A stretch of 64,000 nucleotides of DNA from Deinococcus metalli (GTDB lineage: Bacteria; Deinococcota; Deinococci; Deinococcales; Deinococcaceae), in the NCBI RefSeq assembly GCF_014201805.1, contig NZ_JACHFK010000004.1, positions 62,001 through 126,000 of the forward strand, written 5' to 3'. How positions within the stretch are numbered: position 1 is the first letter of the stretch; each line of letters opens with the position of its first letter. Made by a program: the position numbers and the translations under genes. The notes under the pieces are model-generated. The model worked only from the letters and a program-made list of their open reading frames with translations, had not been told where the DNA came from and ran no database searches. Shown here one piece after another: positions 1 through 8,116 of this stretch.

Positions 1-2236
1 GCTGTTCGAGGTCCGCCTGTGCCGGGAGCTGCCGGGTGATGCTCCCCAGGGCGTTCTTGAGCTTGACACTCCCCTGCACCAGCGTGGTCACGCCGCCCTG
101 GAGGGCCTGCGCTCCCTGTGCCAGCTGCCGGGCACCGGTCGCCGCCTCGGCGGTCTTGCCGGCCAGCGCCGCGCTGCCCGTCTGGAGCTGGCGGGCACCG
201 GTCTGGAGCTGCGCGGCGCCGGTGGCGAGCTGCTGGGCACCGGCCGCGGCCTGCTGCGCCCCCGTGGCCGCCTGCCCGGCCCGCTGCGAGAGGGTCGCGG
301 CGCCGCTGTGCACCTGCTGCGCCCCGGCGTCGACCTGAGCGGCGCCCCGCGCGAGCTGCGCCGCGCCGCTCACGGCCGCCGCGCTGCCCTGGGCGGCCTC
401 GCCCAGCTTGTCCGCGAGGGTCGCCGCGCCGGTCTGCAGGGTGGTCGCGCCCTCCTGAAGCTGTCCGGCTCCGTTTGCAAGCTCGGCCGCCCCGCTGACG
501 GCCGCCGCACTGCCGGTGGCCGCCGTGCGGGCGTTCTCGGCCACGCGCCGGGCGCCCGCTTCGAGCTGGGGGCCGCCAGGAACGAGCTGACGGGTGCCGG
601 CCGCGAGCTGCTGCGCGCCCTCAACCGCGGCGCCGGCTGCGCTGCTCACCTGTCCGGCGCCGGTCACCAGCTGCGCGGTGCCGGTGTGGAGCTGCGCCGC
701 TCCCGTGGCAAGGTCCACCGTGCCCTGCCTGAGCGTGCCGGGCACCAGCGCCTGGCCCTTCACGGCGTCCGCGAGCCGCTGGCTGCCCTGCGCGAGCGCC
801 GCGGCACCCGTGTTCACGTCGTTCGCGCCGCCCGCGAGCTGCTGCACGCCGGTCTGGAGGGCCGGCAGCTGCGCGGCGAGCTGCTGGGCGCCGGCGTCCG
901 CCTGCGTGAGCCTGGTGGTCAGGCTGCTGGCCCCGTCCGCCACGGTGTCGGCCCCGGTGGCGAGCTGCTCCAGACCCGAGCGGAGGGCCGGCAACCGGGT
1001 CGCCAGCTGCTGGGCGCCGCCCTGCACCTGCCCGGCCCCCCCAGCCACGTCGGCGGCGCCGCTGCTGAGCTGCTGCGCGCCGCCCTGGAGTTGCCCCAGA
1101 CCGGTCTGGATGGCCGGCAGCCGCTGCGCCAGCGCCTGCGCGCCGGTGTGCACCTGTCCGGCCCCTGTGGCCACGGCCGCGGCGCCGCCGCTGAGCTGCT
1201 GGGCGCCGGCCTTCAGCTGCCCGAGGCCGCTGGACAGCTTGGGCAGCGATGTGGCGAGTGCGTGGGTGCCGCTGGCCTCGCGGGCCATGCCGCCAGCGAG
1301 CGTGTCCGCTCCGGTGGCGACCTGTTGTGCCCCCACCTGGAGCTGCGCGAGCCCCCCGGCGAGCTGGGTGCTGCCCGTCGCCACCTGCGCCGCGCCGGTC
1401 TGAAGGGGGCGCAACTGCGTCTGCCCGGGTGCGGCCGCCTCGAGGTGCCGCAGGCCCGTCGAGAGCGCCGTGGTGCCGGTGGTCAGGCGGGTCACGCCCG
1501 TCGAGAGGGTCCGGGTGCCCTGGGTCAGCTGCTCGGCGCCCTGTCGCGCCGTCTGCGCGCCGCTGGCGAGCGTCTGGGCACCGCTGGCGAGGTCGCCCGC
1601 GCCGTCTGCCAGCCGCCCGGCCCCGGCCCCGAGGCGGCGGGTGGCGTCGCGGATGTCGGCGAACCCGGTCTGAACCTTGTCCAGGCTGGCCTGCACCACT
1701 TCCCAGCGGGTGCTGCCCAGCGTCTCGTTCAGCGTGGTGGCGATCTCCTTGGCGACGCTGCTGCCCACCCGGCTGGCGAAGTAACTGCTGCCTGGCGCGC
1801 TGTACAGGCGCAGCTGCCCGTGCTCGGCGCTGTCCCCGGCGACCGCCTTGCGGCTGAAGTCCTGGGGAATGGTGAGCGCAAAGTAGATGTCGCCGCGCCG
1901 GACGGCGGTCTGCGCGGCCTGCTCGCTGGGGTAGGGAATGAGCTTGACCGGCGGGTCGTTGTGCAGGGTGGTCACGAGGTCGTGGCCGAGGTGGTACGTC
2001 TTGCCCCGCGCGGTGGTGCCGGCATCCGCGTTCACGAGGGCGACGGGCAGGTCGGTGAGCTTCTGGTAGGGGTCCCACACGCTGGCGAGATAGATCGCCA
2101 CGTAAATCACGGGAATGAACAGGATGGCGAAGGCCGATGCCCACATCAGCGGGTAGCGCCACAGCGAGCGTTCGCTGGGCGTGAGGGCGGCGTAGTCGGT
2201 GCGGAGCGTGCGGCGCCGGGGAGCGTCTTGTGGCAT
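1..2236 (-). CDS. YhgE/Pip-like membrane protein, N-terminal part (runs off the window)
   Basis: The minus-strand frame opens at ATG 2236 and stays open to base 2, giving 745 codons; the C-terminus lies outside the window. Residues 1-28 are basic and polar, residues 31-53 form one strong membrane segment, and residues about 55-190 form an extracytoplasmic domain. From about residue 195 to about 735 the protein is an almost uninterrupted heptad-like series of L-x-x-G-A-x-Q/T units. This is the layout of YhgE/Pip (phage infection protein, ABC-2 permease-like), in which the coil is followed by a bundle of C-terminal membrane helices that would lie beyond base 1. The family includes secretion-system accessory proteins and phage receptors, so the substrate cannot be named. 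The repeat region is longer than the coil I expect for the family. Three inverted repeats precede the gene. Confidence 0.85.
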   Translation of the reverse strand, partial: MPQDAPRRRTLRTDYAALTPSERSLWRYPLMWASAFAILFIPVIYVAIYLASVWDPYQKLTDLPVALVNADAGTTARGKTYHLGHDLVTTLHNDPPVKLIPYPSEQAAQTAVRRGDIYFALTIPQDFSRKAVAGDSAEHGQLRLYSAPGSSYFASRVGSSVAKEIATTLNETLGSTRWEVVQASLDKVQTGFADIRDATRRLGAGAGRLADGAGDLASGAQTLASGAQTARQGAEQLTQGTRTLSTGVTRLTTGTTALSTGLRHLEAAAPGQTQLRPLQTGAAQVATGSTQLAGGLAQLQVGAQQVATGADTLAGGMAREASGTHALATSLPKLSSGLGQLKAGAQQLSGGAAAVATGAGQVHTGAQALAQRLPAIQTGLGQLQGGAQQLSSGAADVAGGAGQVQGGAQQLATRLPALRSGLEQLATGADTVADGASSLTTRLTQADAGAQQLAAQLPALQTGVQQLAGGANDVNTGAAALAQGSQRLADAVKGQALVPGTLRQGTVDLATGAAQLHTGTAQLVTGAGQVSSAAGAAVEGAQQLAAGTRQLVPGGPQLEAGARRVAENARTAATGSAAAVSGAAELANGAGQLQEGATTLQTGAATLADKLGEAAQGSAAAVSGAAQLARGAAQVDAGAQQVHSGAATLSQRAGQAATGAQQAAAGAQQLATGAAQLQTGARQLQTGSAALAGKTAEAATGARQLAQGAQALQGGVTTLVQGSVKLKNALGSITRQLPAQADLEQ

Positions 2237-2269
2237 GGTCAGGCCTCGGGCAGGGAGGAGTCGGAGTGG

Positions 2270-2333
2270 TGACACTTTGTCATCTGGGCCAGTCTGCGCC
2301 AATCCTGACAGACTGTCAAGTGACAGAGTGTCG
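2270..2333. promoter_or_regulatory. Three TGACA-N3-TGTCA operator-like dyads between the YhgE-like gene and the AraC-type gene
   Basis: Perfect 13-bp dyads lie at 2270-2282 (spacer CTT) and 2306-2318 (spacer GAC), and a one-mismatch copy (TGACA-GAG-TGTCG) lies at 2321-2333. On the minus strand the middle dyad supplies TTGACA (2319-2314), a possible -35 box for the YhgE-like gene. Dyads of this size suit a dimeric repressor, for example of the TetR type; the regulator itself is not visible here. Confidence 0.6.
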
Positions 2334-2444
2334 GCTCTGAGGCGCGTGACTGGTCGCCGTGCTGGTCTCCTGAACGCCGGTTCTGCGCTGACCCACCTGG
2401 GGTCATCCCGTCGTCACGGCCACGGTCGCGTCCGGACGGCCTGT

Positions 2445-2450
2445 CACACT
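2445..2450 (+). promoter_or_regulatory. -10-like box of the leaderless AraC-type gene
   Basis: CACACT is followed by 6 bases and then the ATG at 2457. No ribosome binding site precedes the ATG, so transcription probably starts at the start codon. The same spacing recurs upstream of several other genes in this window. Confidence 0.45.
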
Positions 2451-2456
2451 GGCTCC

Positions 2457-3326
2457 ATGCGGTTCCGGCATCACGCTCCAGATCCGCACCTGCGCGACGT
2501 GGTGCAGGGGTACTGGGAACTCGAGGACGTGCACCTGGCGTGGCCGGAGCAGAACTACACCCTGCCCGAACGCACCATGCGCCTGATGTTCTCCGCCGAG
2601 ACGCTGATGCTCGGCCCGCACCCCGGCGCGCTGCGGCCCCTGCCGCCGGTCGCGCTCACCCCGTTCACCCGGCACCCCGAACGCACGGTGGGGCAGGGCA
2701 GGCTGCGCGTGCTGGTGGCCGAACTCTACCCGTGGGGCGCGCGGCAACTGCTGGCGTGGAGCCCGGACACGGCGCCGGAGGCCCTGGACGCAGCCCTCAG
2801 CGCCAGTGCGTGGGGACGCGAGGTGGTCGCGCTCGTGCGGCAGGGCGAGTGGACCGCGGCACGCGGCGCGCTGGAGGCTCATCTGCGGTCCGTGACGGCC
2901 CGGCAGGGCGAGCCGGGCGCAGGCGTGGTGGCAGCCCGCCGGATCTACGACTCCCTCGGTGCGGCGCGGGTGGCTGACCTGGCCGAGGAACTGAACGTCA
3001 GCCCGCGCACGCTGGAACGCCAGTTCGCGCAGCAGGTGGGAGTGAGCCCCAAGACGCTCGCGCGCGTGGTGCGCTTCGACGAGGCCAACACCCGGATTCG
3101 CACCGACCCATCGGTCCCCATGGCCGAGCTGACCTTCGACCTGGGGTTCTTCGACCAGGCGCACCTGATCAGGGAGTTCAGGGCGCTGTCCAGTCTGACG
3201 CCCGGCGCGTTCGCCGCTGTGGCCGCCCGCCGCCAGAACCGCGTGGACCTGGACCTGCTGCGCGTCGGCGGAGACCAGCAGCTGGACCTGGACCACCTTC
3301 CCGGCTTCGAGCCGGAGCCGACCTGA
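2457..3326 (+). CDS. AraC-family transcriptional regulator
   Basis: A 289-residue protein. The N-terminal half matches the effector-type domain seen in AraC proteins that begin with an 'LRDVVQGYWELE'-like strand. The C-terminal third (about residues 155-270) holds the two helix-turn-helix motifs, including 'VADLAEELNVSPRTLERQF' and the second-helix region 'LTFDLGFFDQAHLIREF', which is diagnostic of AraC. About 20 extra polar residues follow the HTH. ATG 2457 is chosen because homology starts there and because a CACACT box lies 6 bases upstream; in-frame starts further upstream would read through the operator region. The effector and targets are unknown. It diverges from the YhgE-like gene and may control it. 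Confidence 0.85.
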   Translation: MRFRHHAPDPHLRDVVQGYWELEDVHLAWPEQNYTLPERTMRLMFSAETLMLGPHPGALRPLPPVALTPFTRHPERTVGQGRLRVLVAELYPWGARQLLAWSPDTAPEALDAALSASAWGREVVALVRQGEWTAARGALEAHLRSVTARQGEPGAGVVAARRIYDSLGAARVADLAEELNVSPRTLERQFAQQVGVSPKTLARVVRFDEANTRIRTDPSVPMAELTFDLGFFDQAHLIREFRALSSLTPGAFAAVAARRQNRVDLDLLRVGGDQQLDLDHLPGFEPEPT

Positions 3327-3585
3327 TCCGCAGGGCCGGTGTCCGTGGTGAGTGCCTGACCACCGCCCGGCGATCAGATTGGCCCGGCCGCCCCCTTCGG
3401 CGCGGGAGCGGCGTTGATCGCGGTGGGGCCGGAACCCACCCCCCACTCCGGACGGTCGTTCCAAAATCCACCGTCCGCCACGCTGAAATCGCGGCTCCAG
3501 CACGCGCAAGCTCGACGTAGAGCGATTCGTCATTCTCATCTTGCAGCCGGCCAAGCGCGGATGAATGGGGCAGGAGGCGCCAGCC

Positions 3586-6021
3586 ATGCCAAGCGAGACG
3601 CGAAACAGCATCGAGGACATCTGGGGCGACCGCACCCCGCACGCGGCCGGTCAGCCGTGGCCCGCGCGGGTGGACGAGCGCGTGACCCAGACGCCGGAGC
3701 GCTGGGTGCGCGGCACCTGTGTGCTGTGCTCCAACGGCTGCGGCCTGGACATCGGCGTGAAGGACGGCCGGATCGTGGGGGTGCGCGGCCTCGCCACGGA
3801 CGTGACCAACCGGGGACGGCTCGGGCCGAAGGGCCTGCACGGCTGGGTCGCCAACAACAGCGAGGACCGCCTCACGACTCCCCTGATCCGGCGTGATGGG
3901 CAGCTCCAGGCCGCCACCTGGGACGAGGCGATGGACCTGATCGTTCAGCGATCGCGGGCGCTGGTGAAGGAGCACACCGCCGGGTCCATCGGCTTCTACA
4001 CCTCCGGACAGCTGTTTCTGGAGGAGTACTACACCCTCGGCGTGATCGGCAAGGCGGGCCTGGGCACGCCGCACATGGACGGCAACACCCGCCTGTGCAC
4101 CGCCACGGCCGCAGCCGCCCTCAAGGAATCCTTCGGGTCCGACGGCCAGCCCGGCAGCTACGAGGACCTCGACGTGACGGACTGCCTGCTGCACGTCGGG
4201 CACAACGTCGCGTCACAGCAGACGGTGCTGTGGATGCGGATCCTCGACCGCCTCGCCGCGCCGAATCCGCCCAGGGTGATCGTGATCGACCCGCGCCAGA
4301 CCTTCACCGCTGAGCGGGCGACGGTGCACCTCGCGCCGAGGGTCGGAACGAATGTCGCCGTCCTGAACGGCCTGCTGCACCTGATCATCCGCGCGGGCCG
4401 GGTGGACACGGCCTTCGTGCAGGCGCACACCGTCGGCTTCGACGAGCTGAAGAGCACGGTCGAGACCTACACGCCCGAGTACGTCGAGGAGCTGTCGGGC
4501 GTGCCGGCCGCCGATCTGCGCGCGGCGGGCGAGATCCTGGCGAGCACCGAGACGCTGGTGTCCACCGTGTTGCAGGGCGTGTACCAGTCCATGCAGGCCA
4601 CTGCGGCGGCCGTGCAGGTGAACAACCTGCACCTGATCCGCGGCCTGATCGGCAAGCCCGGCAGCGGCATCCTCCAGATGAACGGGCAGCCCACCGCGCA
4701 GAACACCCGCGAGACCGGCGCCGACGGCGACCTGCCGGGCTTCCGCAACTGGAGCAATCCCGAGCATATCCGGCAGCTCGCGCGGCTGTGGAACGTGCCC
4801 GTGAACGTGATTCCGCACTGGAGTCCGCCCACGCACGCCATGCAGATCTGGCGGTACTGCGAGCAGGGCAGTATCAAGATGCTGTGGATCCAGGCCACCA
4901 ACCCGGCCGTGTCCATGCCGGACCTCGGGCGGGTCCGCCGCATCCTGGACAAGGACGACCTGTTCGTGATCGTGCAGGACGCGTTCCTGACCGAGACCGC
5001 CCGCCACGCCGACGTCGTGCTGCCCGCTGCCCTGTGGGGCGAGAAGACCGGCACCTTCACCAACGTCAGCCGCACCGTGCACATCTCCTGCAAGGCCGTG
5101 GAACCGCCGGGGCAGGCGCGCAGCGACCTCGACATCTTCCTCGACTACGCGCGCCGTATGGACTTCCGTGACGGGGACGGCCAGCCGCTGATCAAGTGGC
5201 ACGACCCCGAGAGCACCTTCGAGGCGTGGAAGGCGTGCACGCGCGGGCGGCCCTGCGACTACACCGCTCTGACCTACGACAAGCTGCTGGCCGGCAGCGG
5301 CATTCCGTGGCCGGTCAACGAGCAGCACCCGGACGGTACCAAGCGCCTGTACGAGGACGGCGTGTTCCCGACGAGCGCGGACTACGCCGAGACCTACGGG
5401 CAGGACCTCGACACGGGCGCGGCGGTGAGCCCGGAGGAATACCGCGCCAACGATCCGCAGGGCAGGGCCGTGATCAAGGCCACGCACTACCGCGAGCCGC
5501 ACGAGGTGCCCGACGAGGCCTACCCGCTGTGGCTCACGACGGGCCGGCAGGTGTACCACTTCCACACGCGCACGAAGACCGGGCGCTCGGAGGAGCTGAA
5601 CCGCGCGGCGCCCGACGCCTTCGTGCAGCTGTCGGCCGAGGACGCGGCGGCGGCCGGGATCGAGGACGGCGAGTGGGTGCTGGTGGAATCCCGGCGCGGC
5701 GTGGTGATCGAACGCGCCCGCATCGGACACATCGTGCCGGGTCTGGTATTCATCCCGTGGCACTACGGCTCGTGGGACGACCCCAGCCGCCCGCGCGCCG
5801 CCAACGAACTCACCCTGTCCGAGTGGGACCCTGTTAGCAAGCAGCCGCACTTCAAGTACGCCGCTGTCCGGATCAGCCGGTACACCGCCACCCCGCCCCC
5901 GGGCCTGCTGGGCCGCGCGGTGGACGCCGTACAGCGGCTGGTGGGCAGCCCGGCCCCCGCCGCTCCTGCCCCGCAGCCACACACGCCGCGGCCCACGACG
6001 GGCCAGAGGGTGGACGGCTGA
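3586..6021 (+). CDS. Molybdopterin oxidoreductase, NarB/NasA-like catalytic subunit
   Basis: An 811-residue member of the DMSO-reductase superfamily, with no Tat signal, so cytoplasmic. The N-terminal iron-sulfur domain has Cys45, Cys48 and Cys52, but the fourth ligand expected in 'RLCPKG' is Gly80 ('RLGPKG'; codon GGG at 3823-3825). Cys171 in 'NTRLCTATAA' matches the molybdenum-ligand cysteine of NarB/NapA-type nitrate reductases. The motif 'NPAVSMPDL' and a C-terminal molydopterin-dinucleotide domain (about residues 640-780) are present. The start was chosen for AGGAGG at 3572-3577; ATG 3565 lies before that site. Downstream genes are coupled: the next starts 1 base after the stop, then come FNT and HPP transporters, which supports nitrate/nitrite (or formate) metabolism. 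No nitrite reductase or FdhD-type gene is nearby, so the substrate remains an inference. Confidence 0.85.
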   Translation: MPSETRNSIEDIWGDRTPHAAGQPWPARVDERVTQTPERWVRGTCVLCSNGCGLDIGVKDGRIVGVRGLATDVTNRGRLGPKGLHGWVANNSEDRLTTPLIRRDGQLQAATWDEAMDLIVQRSRALVKEHTAGSIGFYTSGQLFLEEYYTLGVIGKAGLGTPHMDGNTRLCTATAAAALKESFGSDGQPGSYEDLDVTDCLLHVGHNVASQQTVLWMRILDRLAAPNPPRVIVIDPRQTFTAERATVHLAPRVGTNVAVLNGLLHLIIRAGRVDTAFVQAHTVGFDELKSTVETYTPEYVEELSGVPAADLRAAGEILASTETLVSTVLQGVYQSMQATAAAVQVNNLHLIRGLIGKPGSGILQMNGQPTAQNTRETGADGDLPGFRNWSNPEHIRQLARLWNVPVNVIPHWSPPTHAMQIWRYCEQGSIKMLWIQATNPAVSMPDLGRVRRILDKDDLFVIVQDAFLTETARHADVVLPAALWGEKTGTFTNVSRTVHISCKAVEPPGQARSDLDIFLDYARRMDFRDGDGQPLIKWHDPESTFEAWKACTRGRPCDYTALTYDKLLAGSGIPWPVNEQHPDGTKRLYEDGVFPTSADYAETYGQDLDTGAAVSPEEYRANDPQGRAVIKATHYREPHEVPDEAYPLWLTTGRQVYHFHTRTKTGRSEELNRAAPDAFVQLSAEDAAAAGIEDGEWVLVESRRGVVIERARIGHIVPGLVFIPWHYGSWDDPSRPRAANELTLSEWDPVSKQPHFKYAAVRISRYTATPPPGLLGRAVDAVQRLVGSPAPAAPAPQPHTPRPTTGQRVDG

Positions 6022-6022
6022 C

Positions 6023-6481
6023 ATGCACGTCGGCAATTACCTGGGACTGGCGCACGGCAGCGAGCAGCACCTGGTGGACGCCCTGACGAAGGTCGCCGAC
6101 CACCACCGCGACGAACCAGACATCACCGAGACCTGCCAGCTTATGGCGTCGTGGTCCCGGCAGCACCTGACGCACCTTGCTCCGCTCGTGCAGAAGTACG
6201 GCGAACGGAGAAGCGCCGAGCCCGCCCACATGGAGCAGGCGCTGTTCCACGGACCGCGCCGCGGGAGCCTGGCACTGCTGCGCGACCTGCACGACCTGTG
6301 GCTGCTCACCAACGAGGTGCAGCTGTGCTGGACGGTGCTGGAACAGGCCGCCCAGGCCCTGCGCGACGACGAGCTGGAACGTGTGTGCCAGGAGTGCGGC
6401 CGGGACACCAAGCGGCAGACGGCATTTCTGCTGACCCGCATCAAGCAGGCCGCGCCCCAGGCCCTGGTGGTCGCGTCGTGA
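6023..6481 (+). CDS. Small helical protein of the molybdoenzyme operon, function unknown
   Basis: A 152-residue protein not assigned to a named family. It is almost entirely predicted helix, with a His- and Glu-rich first half ('EQHLVDALTKVADHHRDE', then 'RQHLTHLAPLVQ') and a C-terminal CxxC ('CQECGRDTKRQ'), so a four-helix bundle of the ferritin/hemerythrin kind is plausible. It starts 1 base after the molybdoenzyme stop, and its own stop overlaps the GTG of the FNT gene by the four bases GTGA, so the three are translated together. It could be an electron carrier, a chaperone or a small subunit for the molybdoenzyme; nothing in the sequence decides this. Confidence 0.75.
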   Translation: MHVGNYLGLAHGSEQHLVDALTKVADHHRDEPDITETCQLMASWSRQHLTHLAPLVQKYGERRSAEPAHMEQALFHGPRRGSLALLRDLHDLWLLTNEVQLCWTVLEQAAQALRDDELERVCQECGRDTKRQTAFLLTRIKQAAPQALVVAS

Positions 6482-7317
6482 CGCCGGACCAGCCTCCGGC
6501 CGGAAACCAGCGTGACGAGGCGGCGGCCGAGGCCAGGGAACGCCAGGCCATCTCGCCCACCGTGGTCCACGAGGCGATCCGCAAGGAGGGCGAGGAGGAA
6601 CTCGGCCGCTCCACCGCCGCGCTCGGCTGGTCGGGGCTCGCGGCGGGCCTCTCGATGGGGTTCTCGCTGGTGGCCGAGGGCCTGCTCCAGCGCCATCTGC
6701 CGGACGTGTCGTGGCGGCCGCTGGTCTCCAAATTCGGGTACAGCGTCGGCTTTCTGATCGTGGTGCTGGGTCGCCAGCAGCTCTTCACCGAGAACACCCT
6801 CACGCCCGTGCTGCCCCTGCTGCACGAGTTCACGGGCCACCGGGCGTGGCAGGTGCTGCGTCTGTGGCTCACCGTGCTGTTCACCAACCTGATCGGAGCG
6901 TTAGTGTTCGCGTGGGTGGCCGGCAACACGGAAGTGTTCGATCCTGCCGCCCGCGCCGCCTTCGCGGACCTCGGCCGGGCGGCGGCCGACCATCCGCCCG
7001 GAACCATCCTGATCCGGGCCGTGTTCGCCGGGTGGCTCATCGCCCTGATGGTCTGGCTGCTGCCGGCCGCCGAGATGGCCCGGGTGAGCATCATCGTCAT
7101 CATCACCTTCCTGGTGGGCCTCGGCGAGTTCAGTCACATCATCGCGGGCTCGGTGGAGGTGCTGTACCTCGTGTCCACCGGCGCCCTGACCTTCGGGAAG
7201 TGCGTGCTGGACTACATGCTGCCCACGTTGAGCGGCAACATTCTGGGCGGCGTGGCCCTGGTCGCGGCCCTCAACCACGCGCAGGTTGTGGCGGGCCGGC
7301 AAGGCGGAGCGTCATGA
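6478..7317 (+). CDS. Formate/nitrite transporter (FNT) family channel
   Basis: A 279-residue protein with about 35 polar N-terminal residues followed by about six membrane segments, beginning with 'LGWSGLAAGLSMGFSLVAEG'. The glycine-rich first helix and the late 'GEFSHIIAG' segment are typical of FNT channels that pass formate, nitrite or related monovalent anions across the inner membrane. GTG 6478 is taken as the start because it overlaps the preceding stop codon by four bases and gives the expected length. Its stop overlaps the ATG of the HPP gene by four bases (ATGA). With the molybdoenzyme upstream, nitrite is the likely anion, but formate cannot be excluded. Confidence 0.85.
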   Translation: MTPDQPPAGNQRDEAAAEARERQAISPTVVHEAIRKEGEEELGRSTAALGWSGLAAGLSMGFSLVAEGLLQRHLPDVSWRPLVSKFGYSVGFLIVVLGRQQLFTENTLTPVLPLLHEFTGHRAWQVLRLWLTVLFTNLIGALVFAWVAGNTEVFDPAARAAFADLGRAAADHPPGTILIRAVFAGWLIALMVWLLPAAEMARVSIIVIITFLVGLGEFSHIIAGSVEVLYLVSTGALTFGKCVLDYMLPTLSGNILGGVALVAALNHAQVVAGRQGGAS

Positions 7318-7838
7318 CCGGCAAGCCCGACGAGCACCGGGCGGCCATTCCCGACGTGGTCTGGGCGCCCCTGGCCGCCGGCGCCCTGCTGCTGGTCGTG
7401 GGCGGGATCGGCCTGCTCGCGCATCAGCCGCTGCTGTTTCCCAGCCTGGGCCCGACCGCGTTCCTGCAGACCGAGACGCCGGACCAGCCCAGTGCGCGGG
7501 CGTACAACAGCGTTGTCGGTCACGCGATGGGCCTGCTGGCGGGTTTCCTGGCCGTGTGGCTGTTCGGCGCCTCCAGCGCCCCGAGTGTGCTGGCCACGCA
7601 CACCCTGACGTCACCGCGGGTCTGGGCGTCCGCCCTGGCGATCATCCTGACGGTACTGGTGGGCCTGCTGCTCCGCGCGTCGCACCCGCCCGCCGCCGCG
7701 ACGACGCTGCTCGCTTCGCTGGGCGGCTTTCCCCCCACCGTCCGCAGCGCGGTCACGGTGATGGCCGGCGTCCTGATCGTCACCGCCCTGGGAGAACTCC
7801 TGCGCCGCTGGCGGCTCCGGCAGCAGGGCGCCGGGTGA
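7314..7838 (+). CDS. HPP-family integral membrane protein
   Basis: A 174-residue protein with four hydrophobic segments and the family motifs 'PSLGPTAFL' and 'ASHPPAAATTLL'. The HPP family is known to include nitrite transporters in cyanobacteria and chloroplasts. It is the last gene of the molybdoenzyme operon and overlaps the FNT gene by four bases. Having FNT and HPP together suggests two transporters for the same small anion, perhaps with different direction or affinity. The protein ends shortly after its last hydrophobic segment, with a basic tail. Confidence 0.85.
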   Translation: MTGKPDEHRAAIPDVVWAPLAAGALLLVVGGIGLLAHQPLLFPSLGPTAFLQTETPDQPSARAYNSVVGHAMGLLAGFLAVWLFGASSAPSVLATHTLTSPRVWASALAIILTVLVGLLLRASHPPAAATTLLASLGGFPPTVRSAVTVMAGVLIVTALGELLRRWRLRQQGAG

Positions 7839-7962
7839 GCGGCCCACACTGAGCGGCCTGATCAGGTGGAGAAGGCCGGACTCTCCCCGTTCTCCCCGAG
7901 TGCTCTGGGGCTCGCGGTCTCGCTCTTGACGGCCGCCGCGACCATCTCCGGCAAGCGGCACG

Positions 7963-8013
7963 AAAAAAGCGGCCGAGAGGCCGCTTTGATTTCTCTACAA
8001 TAGCTCGGTATTC
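7963..8013 (-). terminator. Rho-independent terminator of the epimerase-like gene, with conserved flank
   Basis: Perfect stem GCGGCC (7969-7974), loop GAGA, GGCCGC (7979-7984). Read on the minus strand it is followed by six T, so it ends the epimerase-like transcript; on the plus strand it is followed by TTTGATTT and may also stop the HPP operon. The 31 bases 7984-8014 match 55650-55680 at 26 positions, so stem plus flank form a repeated unit. Confidence 0.75.
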
Positions 8014-8116
8014 ACGGAAATGCAACTCCAACCGGCGGGCGAGGTTTTTCCCGTCTCAGTCGGCCTCCCCGTGGCAGGCTCGCACGGCCGGGATGCATAC
8101 CCGGTGGTCCGGCAGC

